Source: JAFAHS01 sp046728175
GTDB taxonomy: Bacteria > Desulfobacterota > Binatia > Binatales > Binataceae
Length of the DNA: 64,000 nt
NCBI GenBank assembly: GCA_046728175.1
Contig: JBKPEA010000034.1
Coordinates: 12,589 to 76,588, forward strand
Reading direction: 5' to 3'
Shown here: positions 41,487 to 50,850 of the stretch, piece by piece
Position numbering within the stretch: position 1 is the stretch's first letter
How the letters are laid out: each line of letters opens with the position of its first letter
The notes under the pieces: model-generated
What the model was told of the DNA's origin: nothing
Seen by the model: the letters and a program-made list of their open reading frames with translations, nothing else
Database searches by the model: none
Position numbers and translations under genes: made by a program

Positions 41487-42374
41487 TCAGCGCCACATAT
41501 CTCGAAGCCGGGGAAAGGCCATCACCATGCCAAAATTAACCGTGGTTTGTGGTGCGACTTGGGCAAATTGCCGATACAGCATCCACTGTCCAGTGACAAA
41601 GAAGCTCATCGGGGGTAGCGCCGGACGCACCAAGGTTCGACCGATTCCCAGGCTGAGCGGTAGCTCCGTCGCGGAGTGGCGGTGCCAGCCGATCGACCAA
41701 TCTGCCTCCGCCGACCGCAGGTACCACTTGTCCCATAGATGAAGCGCGAACACGGGCTGGAACTGAAACGTGTTCTGGGGAGGGCGGTGCGGAGACGTGT
41801 AAGCAAACGAAACCGGGTTCTGGGCAACAAAGCCGATCAGGAGTCCGGGAATAGCGGTATAGATCGCTCCCAGCGCTGGACCAGCCTGCCACGCCCCATG
41901 ACCCGCGCTTTTGGATGTTGCGGTGGGAAACACGAAAGTCGGTCCCACGCCAATCAAGAGGCCTGTCTTCTTACGGTCCGGCCACGGCAGTACTGCTATG
42001 TCGAACACCGGGAGATCGCCGAACTCGGTGCGGCACCCGCCCCTTGAACTCGGAACCGTCACCAACGCAAAAGTCGGGCGAATCAATTGAGCGAAAGGAA
42101 GGAACGATCGGGGCGGTATGCGCGGAATCAGCGGTCTCAAGATCAGTTGATTGGTCTGCAGGTCGGTCCCGAAATTCGCTGGCGTGTAGCTGTCGCGGAG
42201 GAGCACCTGGGGCAAGGTCGTAAGCGGGTCGGTGAACTCTCTCTCCAACTCCTCCTGCTGCCGGACGACAGCGGTGGTCTGGCTTGTCTGAGCGTGCGCG
42301 ATTCCGAAAAGGGTGATGGCTATCCATAAGATCACGACGATAGTCGTACCAAGCCATAAGCAACGCCGGTTCAT
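41487..42374 (-). CDS. Secreted, probable outer-membrane beta-barrel protein
   Basis: 295 residues. The N-terminus is a signal peptide with a hydrophobic core and AHA cleavage site near residue 28. The mature part has alternating polar and hydrophobic strands, repeated aromatic girdle residues and glycines (GVGPTFVFPTATS, FQPVFALHLWDKWYLR, SFFVTGQWMLYRQFAQ), and a terminal segment ending MAFPRLRDMWR, all suggestive of a transporter-like barrel. Such proteins are often labelled neuromedin-U-like or phenol-degradation-MetA-like. No enzymatic motif was seen. It stands alone, with 272 bases to the glycosidase gene. Confidence 0.62.
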   Translation of the reverse strand: MNRRCLWLGTTIVVILWIAITLFGIAHAQTSQTTAVVRQQEELEREFTDPLTTLPQVLLRDSYTPANFGTDLQTNQLILRPLIPRIPPRSFLPFAQLIRPTFALVTVPSSRGGCRTEFGDLPVFDIAVLPWPDRKKTGLLIGVGPTFVFPTATSKSAGHGAWQAGPALGAIYTAIPGLLIGFVAQNPVSFAYTSPHRPPQNTFQFQPVFALHLWDKWYLRSAEADWSIGWHRHSATELPLSLGIGRTLVRPALPPMSFFVTGQWMLYRQFAQVAPQTTVNFGMVMAFPRLRDMWR

Positions 42375-42646
42375 GTCAATGCGCTGTCTCTCGATTCGTG
42401 GAAGATCACAAGGGCAGGTCCGGCAAACTCCAGTGGTCGAAACAAGTTGTTCTTCGGGTCTTCATGTTGGAGCGCCATGATTTCGTCGCAGACGCGTTGG
42501 AGGCGCATCGCAAATAAAGAGATCCGCTGGTTTGAGTCAGCTCCCGGACGCCACGCCTGAGAACGAAATCTTGGTGGTAAACATCTACGTTGTATGGATG
42601 CCTAGTGACGCAACCGTGAGGCCTGCCTCGTATCGCCCGTTGCGGC

Positions 42647-45364
42647 TCATGGCTGGCCAGCGTTCTCGAATGCCGCACGCCGTCCGACCTCGAGAAACCT
42701 TTTTTGATCCAAATGTCCATAGAGGCGAATTAAAGTGCCTACCACCCCTGTCCATCCAGTCTGGTGGCTTGCCCCTAGGCCGGCGCCATTGTCTCCGTGA
42801 AAGTACTCGTAGAACAAGATGTGATCGCGCCAGTGCGGATCGCGCTGAAACTTCTCCGTACCGCCATAGACCGGTCGCCGTCCCTTCGCATCGCGGCAGA
42901 AGATGCTTTGCAGGCGGTGGGCAATCTCGCTGCTCACTTCGAACAGGTTCATCAGCCTGCCCGAACCGGTCGGGCACTCGATTCGAAAGTTATCGCCATA
43001 GTAGGCATAGAACTGAAGGAGCGCGCGAATTATCAGGATATTGACGGGCATCCAAATCGGACCCCGCCAGTTCGAGTTGCCGCCGAACATGCCCGTGTTT
43101 GACTCCGCTGGCAGGTAGTCCACCCGGTACTCATTGCCGCCGACATTAACTACGTATGGATGCTCAGCGTGGTAGCGAGACAACGAGCGAATTCCATACG
43201 GGCTCAGGAATTCATGCTCGTCGAGCATACGCGTCAGGATTCGGCGCAGCCGGTTTTGGTCGACCAGCGCGATGATGCCGCGCTCCGCCACTCCGAAATG
43301 GCCTGGGCCCGTAGGGTGCATGCTCTTGAACAGTTCCGGCATCCGTCGCGCCCGCTCACGCCACAGCTGCGAATATCGAGGAACTCGCTCGCGCTGCCAC
43401 GCCTCAGCGACCGAGGTCGCGCAGAGCGGCAGAAGACCTACCATCGAGCGAACCTTAAGGCGCATCGCGCGCTCATCGGGAAAACGCAGGACGTCGTAGT
43501 AGAATCCGTCCTCGTCATCCCACATCCCTTCCCCGCCAGTCCGGTTTATCGCGTGGGCAATCCACAAGATGTGATCGGTGAATTTCAGCGCCATGTCTTC
43601 GAAACTCGGGTCGCGCGCAGTCAGCTCAACCGCTATCTCCAACATGTTCTGGCAGAACAGCGCCATCCAGGCAGTGCCGTCCGCCTGCTCCAGATGCCCA
43701 CCAGTAGGTAGCGGAGCGCTGCGGTCAAAGACCCCAATGTTGTCCAGACCCAGGAACCCACCTTCAAACACGTTCTTGCCGAAGCGATCCTTGCGGTTCA
43801 CCCACCAGTCGAAGTTCATCAAGAGCTTGGAAAATGCCCGCTTGAGGAAATCGATGTCTCCCTCGCCGCGCAGCGCCTGCTCGGTGCGATATATGAAAAG
43901 CGAGGACCAGGCATGCACCGGTGGGTTAACGTCGCTGAAATTCCATTCATAAGCCGGAATCTGACCACCGGGATGGAGATATGTGGGTTGCAGCATCAGC
44001 TCGAGCTGAGCTTTGGCAAAATCGATGTCGACGGGTGCCAAGGCGACGGCATGGAATGCCAGGTCCCATGCGGCATACCACGGATACTCCCATTTGTCCG
44101 GCATCGAGATGATGTGGTCATTGATCATGTGAAACCATTCGCGGTTTCGGGTGAACCGGCCGGTCGGCTGCAGAGGATCGATGCCGTGTTCCTCCAGCCA
44201 GCGGTCTGCGTCAAAGAAATAGTACTGCTTGGACCACAGCATCCCGGAGAGCGCCTGGCGCATCACCCTGGCTGCATCCTCCGTGAGGTCCGGTGGTGTG
44301 ATGGCACGATAGAAGATATTGGCCTCCGCCAGGCGTTTGTCGAAAATCTGGTCGAAGTCTGCGAAAGGTTTGCTCATCCCCTTGGGTTCGGCAGCCGAGA
44401 GTCGCAAGCGGAGGACGGCTGTTTGTCCCGGTCTGATGCTCAACTGATGGTGCGTGGCCGCCTTGGTGCCGGTGTTTGCCGGGTTAACTGCATCTTTGCG
44501 CTGGTGGACCAGGTAGGAGTCAATGCCGTCCTTTACGTATGGACTCGCGTTGCTCTTCTCGAAGAGGCGTTGGTTGTTCGGTTCGTTCTCGGTAAACAAC
44601 ACCGGCACATCACCATCTGTGTACAACCAGCGGTTACCGAGCTCCGCGTGGGACGCTGCGATGATGCGTGAGTCCTGGGGACTAGCTACCTGTCGCAAGG
44701 CCGGTTTGGCCGAATCCGTCGACCAGCTCCAGGTGTTACGAAACCAGAGCATGGGGAGCACATGAAGCGTGGCGGAGTCCGGCCCTCGATTGGTGGCTGA
44801 GATTCGAACCAGGGTGTCTTCGGGTGATTCTTTGGCATATTCCACAAAGACGTCGAAGTACCGGTCATCGTTGAAAATGCCCGTATCCAGCAGCTCATAC
44901 TCGAACTCGTTTCGAGAGCGGCGCCGGTTGGTCACGACCAGATCCTCGTATGGATACGCTCTCTGCGGATACTTATAGAGAAATTTCATGTAGGAGTGCG
45001 TCGGCGTCGAATCGAGGTAGAAGTAATATTCCTTGACATCTTCCCCGTGGTTGCCCTCGCTGTTGGTAAGCCCGAACAGGCGTTCTTTGATAATCGGATC
45101 CTTGCCGTTCCAGAGAGCGAGTGCGAAGCACAGCAGTTGCTTGTCGTCCGAGAAGCCAGCCAGTCCGTCTTCGCCCCAATGGTAGGCTCGCGAACGTGCC
45201 TGATCATGGCTGAAGTAGTCCCAGGCGTTGCCGTCCGCACTGTAATCCTCGCGGACCGTGCCCCATTGGCGCTCGGAGAGGTATGGTCCCCACTTTCGCC
45301 ACGGGATTTGTTTCTCCCGAGCTTCTTGAAGCCTGCGCATCTCTTCGTTCTCTGCCGTCTCCAC
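42647..45364 (-). CDS. GH63/MGH1-like glycoside hydrolase
   Basis: 905 residues from GTG 45364, chosen because AAGGAG lies seven bases upstream; a TTG five codons earlier would place that motif inside the gene. There is no signal peptide, so it is cytosolic. An N-terminal beta-sandwich with WGTVREDYSADGNAWDYFSHDQARSRAYHWGEDG and a C-terminal (alpha/alpha)6 barrel resemble the MGH1-like/GH63 glucosidases. Acidic residues in NFSDVNPPVHAW and NSNWRGPIWMPVN are at positions typical of the catalytic cleft. Relatives hydrolyse mannosylglycerate, glucosylglycerate or glucose-mannose links. The substrate here is unresolved. Confidence 0.8.
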   Translation of the reverse strand: METAENEEMRRLQEAREKQIPWRKWGPYLSERQWGTVREDYSADGNAWDYFSHDQARSRAYHWGEDGLAGFSDDKQLLCFALALWNGKDPIIKERLFGLTNSEGNHGEDVKEYYFYLDSTPTHSYMKFLYKYPQRAYPYEDLVVTNRRRSRNEFEYELLDTGIFNDDRYFDVFVEYAKESPEDTLVRISATNRGPDSATLHVLPMLWFRNTWSWSTDSAKPALRQVASPQDSRIIAASHAELGNRWLYTDGDVPVLFTENEPNNQRLFEKSNASPYVKDGIDSYLVHQRKDAVNPANTGTKAATHHQLSIRPGQTAVLRLRLSAAEPKGMSKPFADFDQIFDKRLAEANIFYRAITPPDLTEDAARVMRQALSGMLWSKQYYFFDADRWLEEHGIDPLQPTGRFTRNREWFHMINDHIISMPDKWEYPWYAAWDLAFHAVALAPVDIDFAKAQLELMLQPTYLHPGGQIPAYEWNFSDVNPPVHAWSSLFIYRTEQALRGEGDIDFLKRAFSKLLMNFDWWVNRKDRFGKNVFEGGFLGLDNIGVFDRSAPLPTGGHLEQADGTAWMALFCQNMLEIAVELTARDPSFEDMALKFTDHILWIAHAINRTGGEGMWDDEDGFYYDVLRFPDERAMRLKVRSMVGLLPLCATSVAEAWQRERVPRYSQLWRERARRMPELFKSMHPTGPGHFGVAERGIIALVDQNRLRRILTRMLDEHEFLSPYGIRSLSRYHAEHPYVVNVGGNEYRVDYLPAESNTGMFGGNSNWRGPIWMPVNILIIRALLQFYAYYGDNFRIECPTGSGRLMNLFEVSSEIAHRLQSIFCRDAKGRRPVYGGTEKFQRDPHWRDHILFYEYFHGDNGAGLGASHQTGWTGVVGTLIRLYGHLDQKRFLEVGRRAAFENAGQP

Positions 45365-45808
45365 CCCTATCTCCTTCAATGCTGGGTTTGGAAAAGTAAC
45401 GTCGTGCGGAACCTTATGTTCAAGTTCTTGCTATTCTAGCCAACGTAATGCGCTGTTGCGCGCAATCGCCCCCAACACGAGTTCGCATCATTTTTCAGTA
45501 GCAGGTTGAACCGCCGTCGCCGACCAAGGCTGCTGCCGGCGACCCGGGGAAACACCAGACGCGTACACCTACGCGGTTTGCACTCAACGATTCAGGTCAG
45601 CCAGTCGCAGATGCCGATACAGCACCGTTCCGCAAAAACATCGATAGGATCCTCAATCCGTTGCTGCCGTGTCTACCTCGACCAAACTCATAGTCGCAAG
45701 AAGGCCCCTTTACCAGCGAAACCCGGAGAAACCCCAGGCTGTGCTGGGCCTGACGGGGGCGATCGGGCAAGACGCTAAGATAGTAAGCTCCGGGCGAATC
45801 GGAGAGGA
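45365..45808. other. 444-base gap upstream of the glycosidase
   Basis: This region holds the leftward promoter region of the glycosidase gene and then the decayed downstream end of a small lipoprotein gene. A frame at 45506-45778 (+) has no family similarity or ribosome-binding site and was rejected. No RNA gene or repeat was recognised. Confidence 0.35.
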
Positions 45809-46106
45809 TCAGTAGCTAGAAGGAATCATTTCGGCGCTCTTGTTCCCCGAGATCTCGGCTCCGTGACAGGCGGCAACATCGGCCACGGAAATCTTGGTTT
45901 GCTGCATTCCTGGTTCATTGTAGCCCCGTTTAGGTCTCCGCGATTTGGGTGTCGGATTTGCCGGCCGCTGCCTGCGTCTTTACCACGTTGCAATCGATCG
46001 GCGCGTTGCTCGTGCTGAACGTACTGCAACCGGAGAGTCCCGCCGTCGCCAGAAGCATCCCGGACGCCATCGGTAGCAAAAGCCGCTCGATCTGATCTGG
46101 TCGCAT
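45809..46106 (-). pseudogene. Small lipoprotein gene, apparently frameshifted
   Basis: A strong AAGGAGGGG Shine-Dalgarno sequence precedes ATG 46106. The intact first part (45930-46106) encodes 58 residues: a signal sequence with lipobox GLSGC (Cys27) and then DCNVVKTQAAAGKSDTQIAET. It stops at TAA 45932. Moving one base forward re-opens the frame and gives TKISVADVAACHGAEISGNKSA and a TGA at 45811-45809. The two parts look like one protein of about 98 residues broken by a single-base insertion near 45932. A sequencing error or programmed shift cannot be excluded; a functional 58-residue lipoprotein is the other reading. Confidence 0.55.
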
Positions 46107-46475
46107 TGTCCCCTCCTTATCCAGCCTGAGAGTTTGTAACTAAGACCGTGCACGATGCCCTTAAGCATTGCCGACGTCGACGTTATCACCGAGGCGGGCG
46201 ACCGCCCTGCCGCAGTTTGATTCCGATGGGGCCAGCTGCGCCGCCATCCCCAGCAAATCCAACTATGAGGGGTTTAGCTTTTCGAGCAAGTGGGACTTTG
46301 TGCTATGTCCCCGCCCTTCCAGTTGCTAGCCAAGCCTGAGGCCAGCCGCTGTAAGACGGACGGAGCGCCTATTATCTGTTGGTTCGATATGGAAAAGAAA
46401 TCACAAAGGCCGGCCAGGCGCGTAGCCCGACCGGTTTTTCATGGAACGGGAACTGAGACCAGCACGGCGGTCTCT
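46107..46475. other. 369-base gap between icd and the lipoprotein gene
   Basis: It holds the icd terminator (46410-46434) and, nearer 46107-46160, the promoter region of the lipoprotein gene. A TTGACx-like -35 was not clear. No further gene was recognised. Confidence 0.35.
46410..46434 (-). terminator. Hairpin terminator after icd
   Basis: A 10-bp stem (CCGGTCGGGC pairing with GCCTGGCCGG, two G-U pairs) with a TACGC loop lies 41 bases beyond the icd stop. On the minus strand it is followed by a pyrimidine-rich CCTTTGTGATTTCTTTTCC. On the plus strand a T5 run follows, so it may act in both directions. Confidence 0.65.
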
Positions 46476-47723
46476 TTACATATTGTCGACGATGGCTTTA
46501 CCGAACTCCGAGCACTTGAGGAGCTTTGCCCCTGTCATCAGGCGCTCGAAATCGTAAGTGACAGTTTTGTTCGCGATGGTCTTTTCAAGCCCGCGGATGA
46601 TGCTGTCCGCAACTTCCTGCCATCCCATGTGCTCGAACATCAGCACCCCGGACAGAATAACGGAACCCGGATTGACCTTGTCCTGGTTGGCGTACTTTGG
46701 TGCGGTGCCGTGGGTTGCTTCGAAGATCGCGTGGCCGGTCAGGTAGTTGATATTGGCGCCGGGAGCGATTCCGATTCCTCCGACCTGAGCTGCCAGCGCA
46801 TCGGAGATATAGTCGCCGTTAAGATTCATGGTGGCAACGACATCAAACTCGTCGGGCCGCGTGAGAACCTGCTGGAGGGTGATGTCGGCGATCGCGTCCT
46901 TCACCAGAATCTGGCCCGCGGGCGCCTTGCCTCCGCAGTCGTCCCATCCGACCGCCCTGCCCTTGTATTCGCGCCGCACCAGCTCGTAGCCCCAATCGCG
47001 GAACGCGCCCTCGGTAAACTTCATGATGTTACCCTTGTGCACAAAGGTCACGCTCTTGCGCTTGTGGCGTAATGCGTAGTCGAGTGCGGCGCGGATCAGC
47101 CGTTCGGAACCTTCACGCGAGACCGGCTTGATGCCGATGCCGGAGGTTTCCGGAAAGCGAATCTTGGTCACGCCCATTTCGTCGCGCAGGAACTTGACAA
47201 CCTTTTTGGCTTCGGGCGAGTCGGCCGGCCATTCGACGCCCGCGTAGATGTCTTCCGTATTCTCGCGAAAGATTATGACGTCGAGTTTTTCCGGATGTTT
47301 TACGGGACTCGGTACTCCGGTGAAATAGCGGACCGGGCGCAGACAGACGTAGAGATCGAGGAGCTGGCGCAGCGCCACGTTGAGCGAGCGGATTCCGCCG
47401 CCCACCGGCGTGGTCAGCGGCCCCTTGATACCGACCAGGAACTCCTTGAACGCATCAACTGTCTCGTCCGGCAGCCAGGTATTCAGCTCCTTGAACGGCT
47501 TCTCGCCCGCGAGGACCTCCATCCACGCGATTTTCCGTTTGCCGCCGTACGCTTTTTCGACCGCCCTGTCGAAGACGTATTGCGACGCGCGCCAGATGTC
47601 GGGACCGGTACCATCGCCCTCGATGAAGGGAATGATCGGCCGGTCGGGCACGTTGAGTGCCTGATTCTGGCCGAGGGTTATTTTTTCGCCGTTGCTCGGA
47701 ACCTTGATGTGTTTATACGCCAT
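46476..47723 (-). CDS. icd: NADP-dependent isocitrate dehydrogenase
   Basis: 415 residues of the homodimeric bacterial ICD family. The N-terminus MAYKHIKVPSNGEKITLGQN resembles the Escherichia coli-type family. Isocitrate-binding residues are in PLTTPVGGGIRSLNVALRQ, and the coenzyme region is in HGTAPKYANQDKVNPG, a NADP-type pattern. It oxidatively decarboxylates isocitrate to 2-oxoglutarate. It is transcribed alone, with a terminator directly after, and is separate from the sdh-mdh-suc cluster. A serine in the substrate loop could be a site for AceK-type control, but no aceK is present. Confidence 0.95.
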   Translation of the reverse strand: MAYKHIKVPSNGEKITLGQNQALNVPDRPIIPFIEGDGTGPDIWRASQYVFDRAVEKAYGGKRKIAWMEVLAGEKPFKELNTWLPDETVDAFKEFLVGIKGPLTTPVGGGIRSLNVALRQLLDLYVCLRPVRYFTGVPSPVKHPEKLDVIIFRENTEDIYAGVEWPADSPEAKKVVKFLRDEMGVTKIRFPETSGIGIKPVSREGSERLIRAALDYALRHKRKSVTFVHKGNIMKFTEGAFRDWGYELVRREYKGRAVGWDDCGGKAPAGQILVKDAIADITLQQVLTRPDEFDVVATMNLNGDYISDALAAQVGGIGIAPGANINYLTGHAIFEATHGTAPKYANQDKVNPGSVILSGVLMFEHMGWQEVADSIIRGLEKTIANKTVTYDFERLMTGAKLLKCSEFGKAIVDNM

Positions 47724-47931
47724 CTCGCTTGTGTTGCCCCAGAACTGAATTTGCGCGTCGATTGTGTGAAGGTCCGCTAATCGCGCCGCGGTGTCTGGTA
47801 TTCAGCCGCTAATAATATAGGAACCGCTCCGCGATACTAGATCCATCCGTCTAGACAGAGCGCGCGTGGGTTTTGAGCGCCAGTCCGGCGGAGTTATACT
47901 GCGCGCGATCTACCTCGATCGGAGCCAGCAA

Positions 47932-49146
47932 ATGGATTTCAGTTACACGCCGTCGCAGGAAAGTTTTCGCACCGAGCTGCGCACCTGGCTTGGGAGAAAC
48001 TCGCGGGAGGTTTTTGGAAGAGGCGGCGAAGGACTGGGAGGCTCCACGGCGAGTCTGCTCGACGTGCGCGATGACGGGCGCTGGAACCAGATGCTCGATT
48101 ACCATCGCCGACTCTACCGGTCGGGCTACGTCGCGCTGCACTGGCCCAAGGAATGGGGCGGCGGCGGCGCCGACCTGGTGGAACAATCGATCTACCAGGA
48201 CGAAGTGTTGCGGCTCGGGTTGCCGCTCTATGGAGCGAATCAACTCGCCATCGATCGCATCGGACCCACGATCATGCTGATGGGAACTGATGAGCAGAAA
48301 CAGCGCCATCTCCACCCGATGTTAACCGGCGAGCAGATCTGGTGTCAGGGATACTCGGAGCCCAACGCGGGCTCCGACCTGGCCGGTATCCAGACCAGGG
48401 CGATCGTCGAGGGCGACTCTTTCGTGGTCAATGGGCAGAAGGTCTGGACCAGCCTCGCGCAGCGCTCGGATTGGCAAGTGCTGCTGGTGCGGACCGATCC
48501 GGAGGCGCCCAAGCATAAGGGTATCTCGTACCTGCTGGTCGATATGCATACTCCGGGCATCACGGTTCGGCCCCTGGTCCAGATGACCGGTGAGGCCGGA
48601 TTCAACGAGGTCTTCTACGACAACGTGCGGGTGCCCAAGGAAAACCTGGTTGGCGAATTGAACCAGGGATGGCAGGTCTCGATCGCCACCCTGATGTTCG
48701 AGCGCGTGTCGGGCGGCACTCGCCATCCGGTCGAGCGGACCATAAACGAACTGGTGGAGCTTGCGAAACAGGTGGACTTCCAGGGGGTACCCGCACCACA
48801 GCATCCGTACGTGCGCCAGAAGCTGGCGGCATTCGTGAGCGATGCGCGCTGCCTCCGGTTGAGCCGCTATCGCTCACTGACCTCGCAACTCAAGGGCAAG
48901 GTGCCGGGACCTGAAAGTTCGTTTGGCAAGCTGTTCGCGACCGAACTGAACCTGCGAGTCGCGATGTTTGCGGACGAGTTGCTGGGACCGTACGGACTGC
49001 TGGAAAGCGACTCGCTTGGCTCGGTGGAGAATGGCAAATGGACCCATCGCACGCTCGCCGCGCGCGGGCTGACCATCGCGGCAGGGTCCAGTGAGATCCA
49101 GCACAACATCATCGGAGAGCGCGTGTTAAAGCTGCCCAAGGGGTGA
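47932..49146 (+). CDS. Acyl-CoA dehydrogenase
   Basis: 404 residues from ATG 47932, with GGAG about ten bases upstream. The three ACAD regions are visible: an N-terminal helical part, a FAD/substrate beta-barrel beginning WCQGYSEPNAGSDLAGIQTR, and a C-terminal helical domain ending RGLTIAAGSSEIQHNIIGERVL. It introduces a trans-2 double bond in an acyl-CoA and passes electrons to ETF. It resembles the FadE subgroup found with lipid or steroid catabolism, and a P450 follows 317 bases downstream. The substrate chain length is unknown. Confidence 0.9.
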   Translation: MDFSYTPSQESFRTELRTWLGRNSREVFGRGGEGLGGSTASLLDVRDDGRWNQMLDYHRRLYRSGYVALHWPKEWGGGGADLVEQSIYQDEVLRLGLPLYGANQLAIDRIGPTIMLMGTDEQKQRHLHPMLTGEQIWCQGYSEPNAGSDLAGIQTRAIVEGDSFVVNGQKVWTSLAQRSDWQVLLVRTDPEAPKHKGISYLLVDMHTPGITVRPLVQMTGEAGFNEVFYDNVRVPKENLVGELNQGWQVSIATLMFERVSGGTRHPVERTINELVELAKQVDFQGVPAPQHPYVRQKLAAFVSDARCLRLSRYRSLTSQLKGKVPGPESSFGKLFATELNLRVAMFADELLGPYGLLESDSLGSVENGKWTHRTLAARGLTIAAGSSEIQHNIIGERVLKLPKG

Positions 49147-49463
49147 GCTCATCCGTTCAAAAGCTGTCTGGCCGACGGCTCTGCCCGTAAGCCGATGCGC
49201 ACTCCTAACACCGCACTTGCTGCCGTTCCTTCAACCGGTCGGACCGAAAGACATCGAGCTGCAGAATTCCCTCTAACTGGGGGCGGCCGCGTCCGCCGGC
49301 ATCCGGTGCGGAAGTCTCCCCGCTGGCCAGGCGACTGAAACAGTTTGGTCCAGTTGGTCCGGCCGTAGTCCGAATGGATGACCACCCTGCGGTTAGTCAC
49401 GCGGGTTGTGTTCTGCTTCAATTTTGCAGGGACGTGTCCGACTTACGACCAGGGGACCATGGA
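49147..49463. other. 317-base gap between acyl-CoA dehydrogenase and P450 genes
   Basis: No coding frame with family similarity, no RNA gene, no repeat and no clear terminator was seen. An AGGGG at 49451-49455 lies eight bases before the P450 ATG. Confidence 0.35.
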
Positions 49464-50714
49464 ATGAAGCTGGATGAAATCGATCTCACCGACCTCGACT
49501 TTTTTGTTCACGGCGATCCGCAGGCGGCGTTCCGCCTGCTGCGGGCGGAGGCTCCCGTGTTCTGGCACGAGCGAAAGCCCGGCCAGGGCTTCTGGGCGGT
49601 GTCCAGCTACGAAGACGCGCTCAAGGTTTACCACAATCCGATGACGTACAGCTCGGAACGCGGCATTTCGCTGCAGTTCAATCAGGACGGAACCGAAAAC
49701 GGAGCCGCCGGCTTCGGCATGATGATGATCACGACCGACCCACCCCGCCACAGCCGGGTCCGCCAGGTAATCAACCGCCGCTTCACGCCGCGCGCGGTCA
49801 GCGTGTACGAACCGCGCATCCGGAAGATCTCGGCCGCGATCGTCGACGCGATTATCGAGAAGGGCGAATGCGATTTCGTGGTCGATATCGCTGCGAAACT
49901 TCCCACCGCTGTCACCTGCGAGATGATGGGAATTCCGCGCGAATACTGGAACATGATGTTCGAACTGACCAATATGTCGATCGGTACGGAGGATCCGGAG
50001 TATCAACAGGGCCGTACCGCTAGGGAGACCGGGGAGGCGGCACAGGCGCAGGTGTTTAGCTATTTTTCGCAACTGATCGCGGACTGCAAGAAAAACCCCG
50101 GTGACGACCTGGTGAGTGCGTTTGTACACGGCGAAATCGACGGAGTGAAGTTTGATGAGATGGAAGTGCTGTTCAACTGCTTCCTGCTCATCGTCGCCGG
50201 GCAGGAGACGACTCGCAACGCCACCTCGGGCGGCATGCTCGCACTGATTGAGAATCCCGGTGCAGCGGCGCGGCTGAAGGCCGACCCCTCGATCGTTGAT
50301 ACCGCAATCGAGGAAATTCTTCGCTATACGACGCCGGTGACCCACATCCTGCGGGTTGCTCGAACCGATGGTGAACTCCGCGGCAACCCGATTCGCGCCG
50401 GCGATCGCGTGGTGAACTGGAATATCTCGGCCAACCGCGACGAGGCGGCATTTACGCGACCCGACTCGTTCGACCTTGCGCGTAGTCCGAACGATCATCT
50501 GGCCTTCGGCCACGGCGAGCACTTTTGTTTGGGGGCCAACCTCGCGCGCCTGGAGCTGCGGGTGATCCTCGACGAAGTGTTACGGCGGATACCGGACATC
50601 GAATTGGCTGGCCCGATGGAGCGGCTGCGCTCGAACTTCGTCGCAGGCATCAAGCACATGCCGGTGCGATTCACGCCAAAACGCACGAGTGCAGGTGAAG
50701 CCGCGCGAGCGTGA
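49464..50714 (+). CDS. Cytochrome P450
   Basis: 416 residues, typical of soluble bacterial P450s. The I-helix oxygen-binding motif is AGQETT (245-250), the K-helix ExxR is E284-I-L-R287, and the haem loop is FGHGEHFCLGANLA with thiolate C355. The sequence resembles the CYP125/CYP142-like clan, whose members hydroxylate sterol or fatty-acid side chains; this grouping is by eye only. It has no linked ferredoxin or reductase. The acyl-CoA dehydrogenase upstream on the same strand may act on the same lipid. The catalytic parts are complete. Confidence 0.92.
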   Translation: MKLDEIDLTDLDFFVHGDPQAAFRLLRAEAPVFWHERKPGQGFWAVSSYEDALKVYHNPMTYSSERGISLQFNQDGTENGAAGFGMMMITTDPPRHSRVRQVINRRFTPRAVSVYEPRIRKISAAIVDAIIEKGECDFVVDIAAKLPTAVTCEMMGIPREYWNMMFELTNMSIGTEDPEYQQGRTARETGEAAQAQVFSYFSQLIADCKKNPGDDLVSAFVHGEIDGVKFDEMEVLFNCFLLIVAGQETTRNATSGGMLALIENPGAAARLKADPSIVDTAIEEILRYTTPVTHILRVARTDGELRGNPIRAGDRVVNWNISANRDEAAFTRPDSFDLARSPNDHLAFGHGEHFCLGANLARLELRVILDEVLRRIPDIELAGPMERLRSNFVAGIKHMPVRFTPKRTSAGEAARA

Positions 50715-50850
50715 TCCGAGGCGCCCGGCGAGAATCAGGTTGCTCATTCTGAACCCTGCGTTGATTTGAGGGTTTCTCCCCTAGCCGCTGCGCTTGCAGT
50801 CCTGCAGGGATGCTTGGCGGGGAGCGAATCGACGGACGCGAATCTGAGTT

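Noticed and set aside
49443..50522. 359-codon minus-strand frame across the P450 gene
   Set aside because: The plus-strand frame carries complete P450 motifs; this one looks like a mirror frame.
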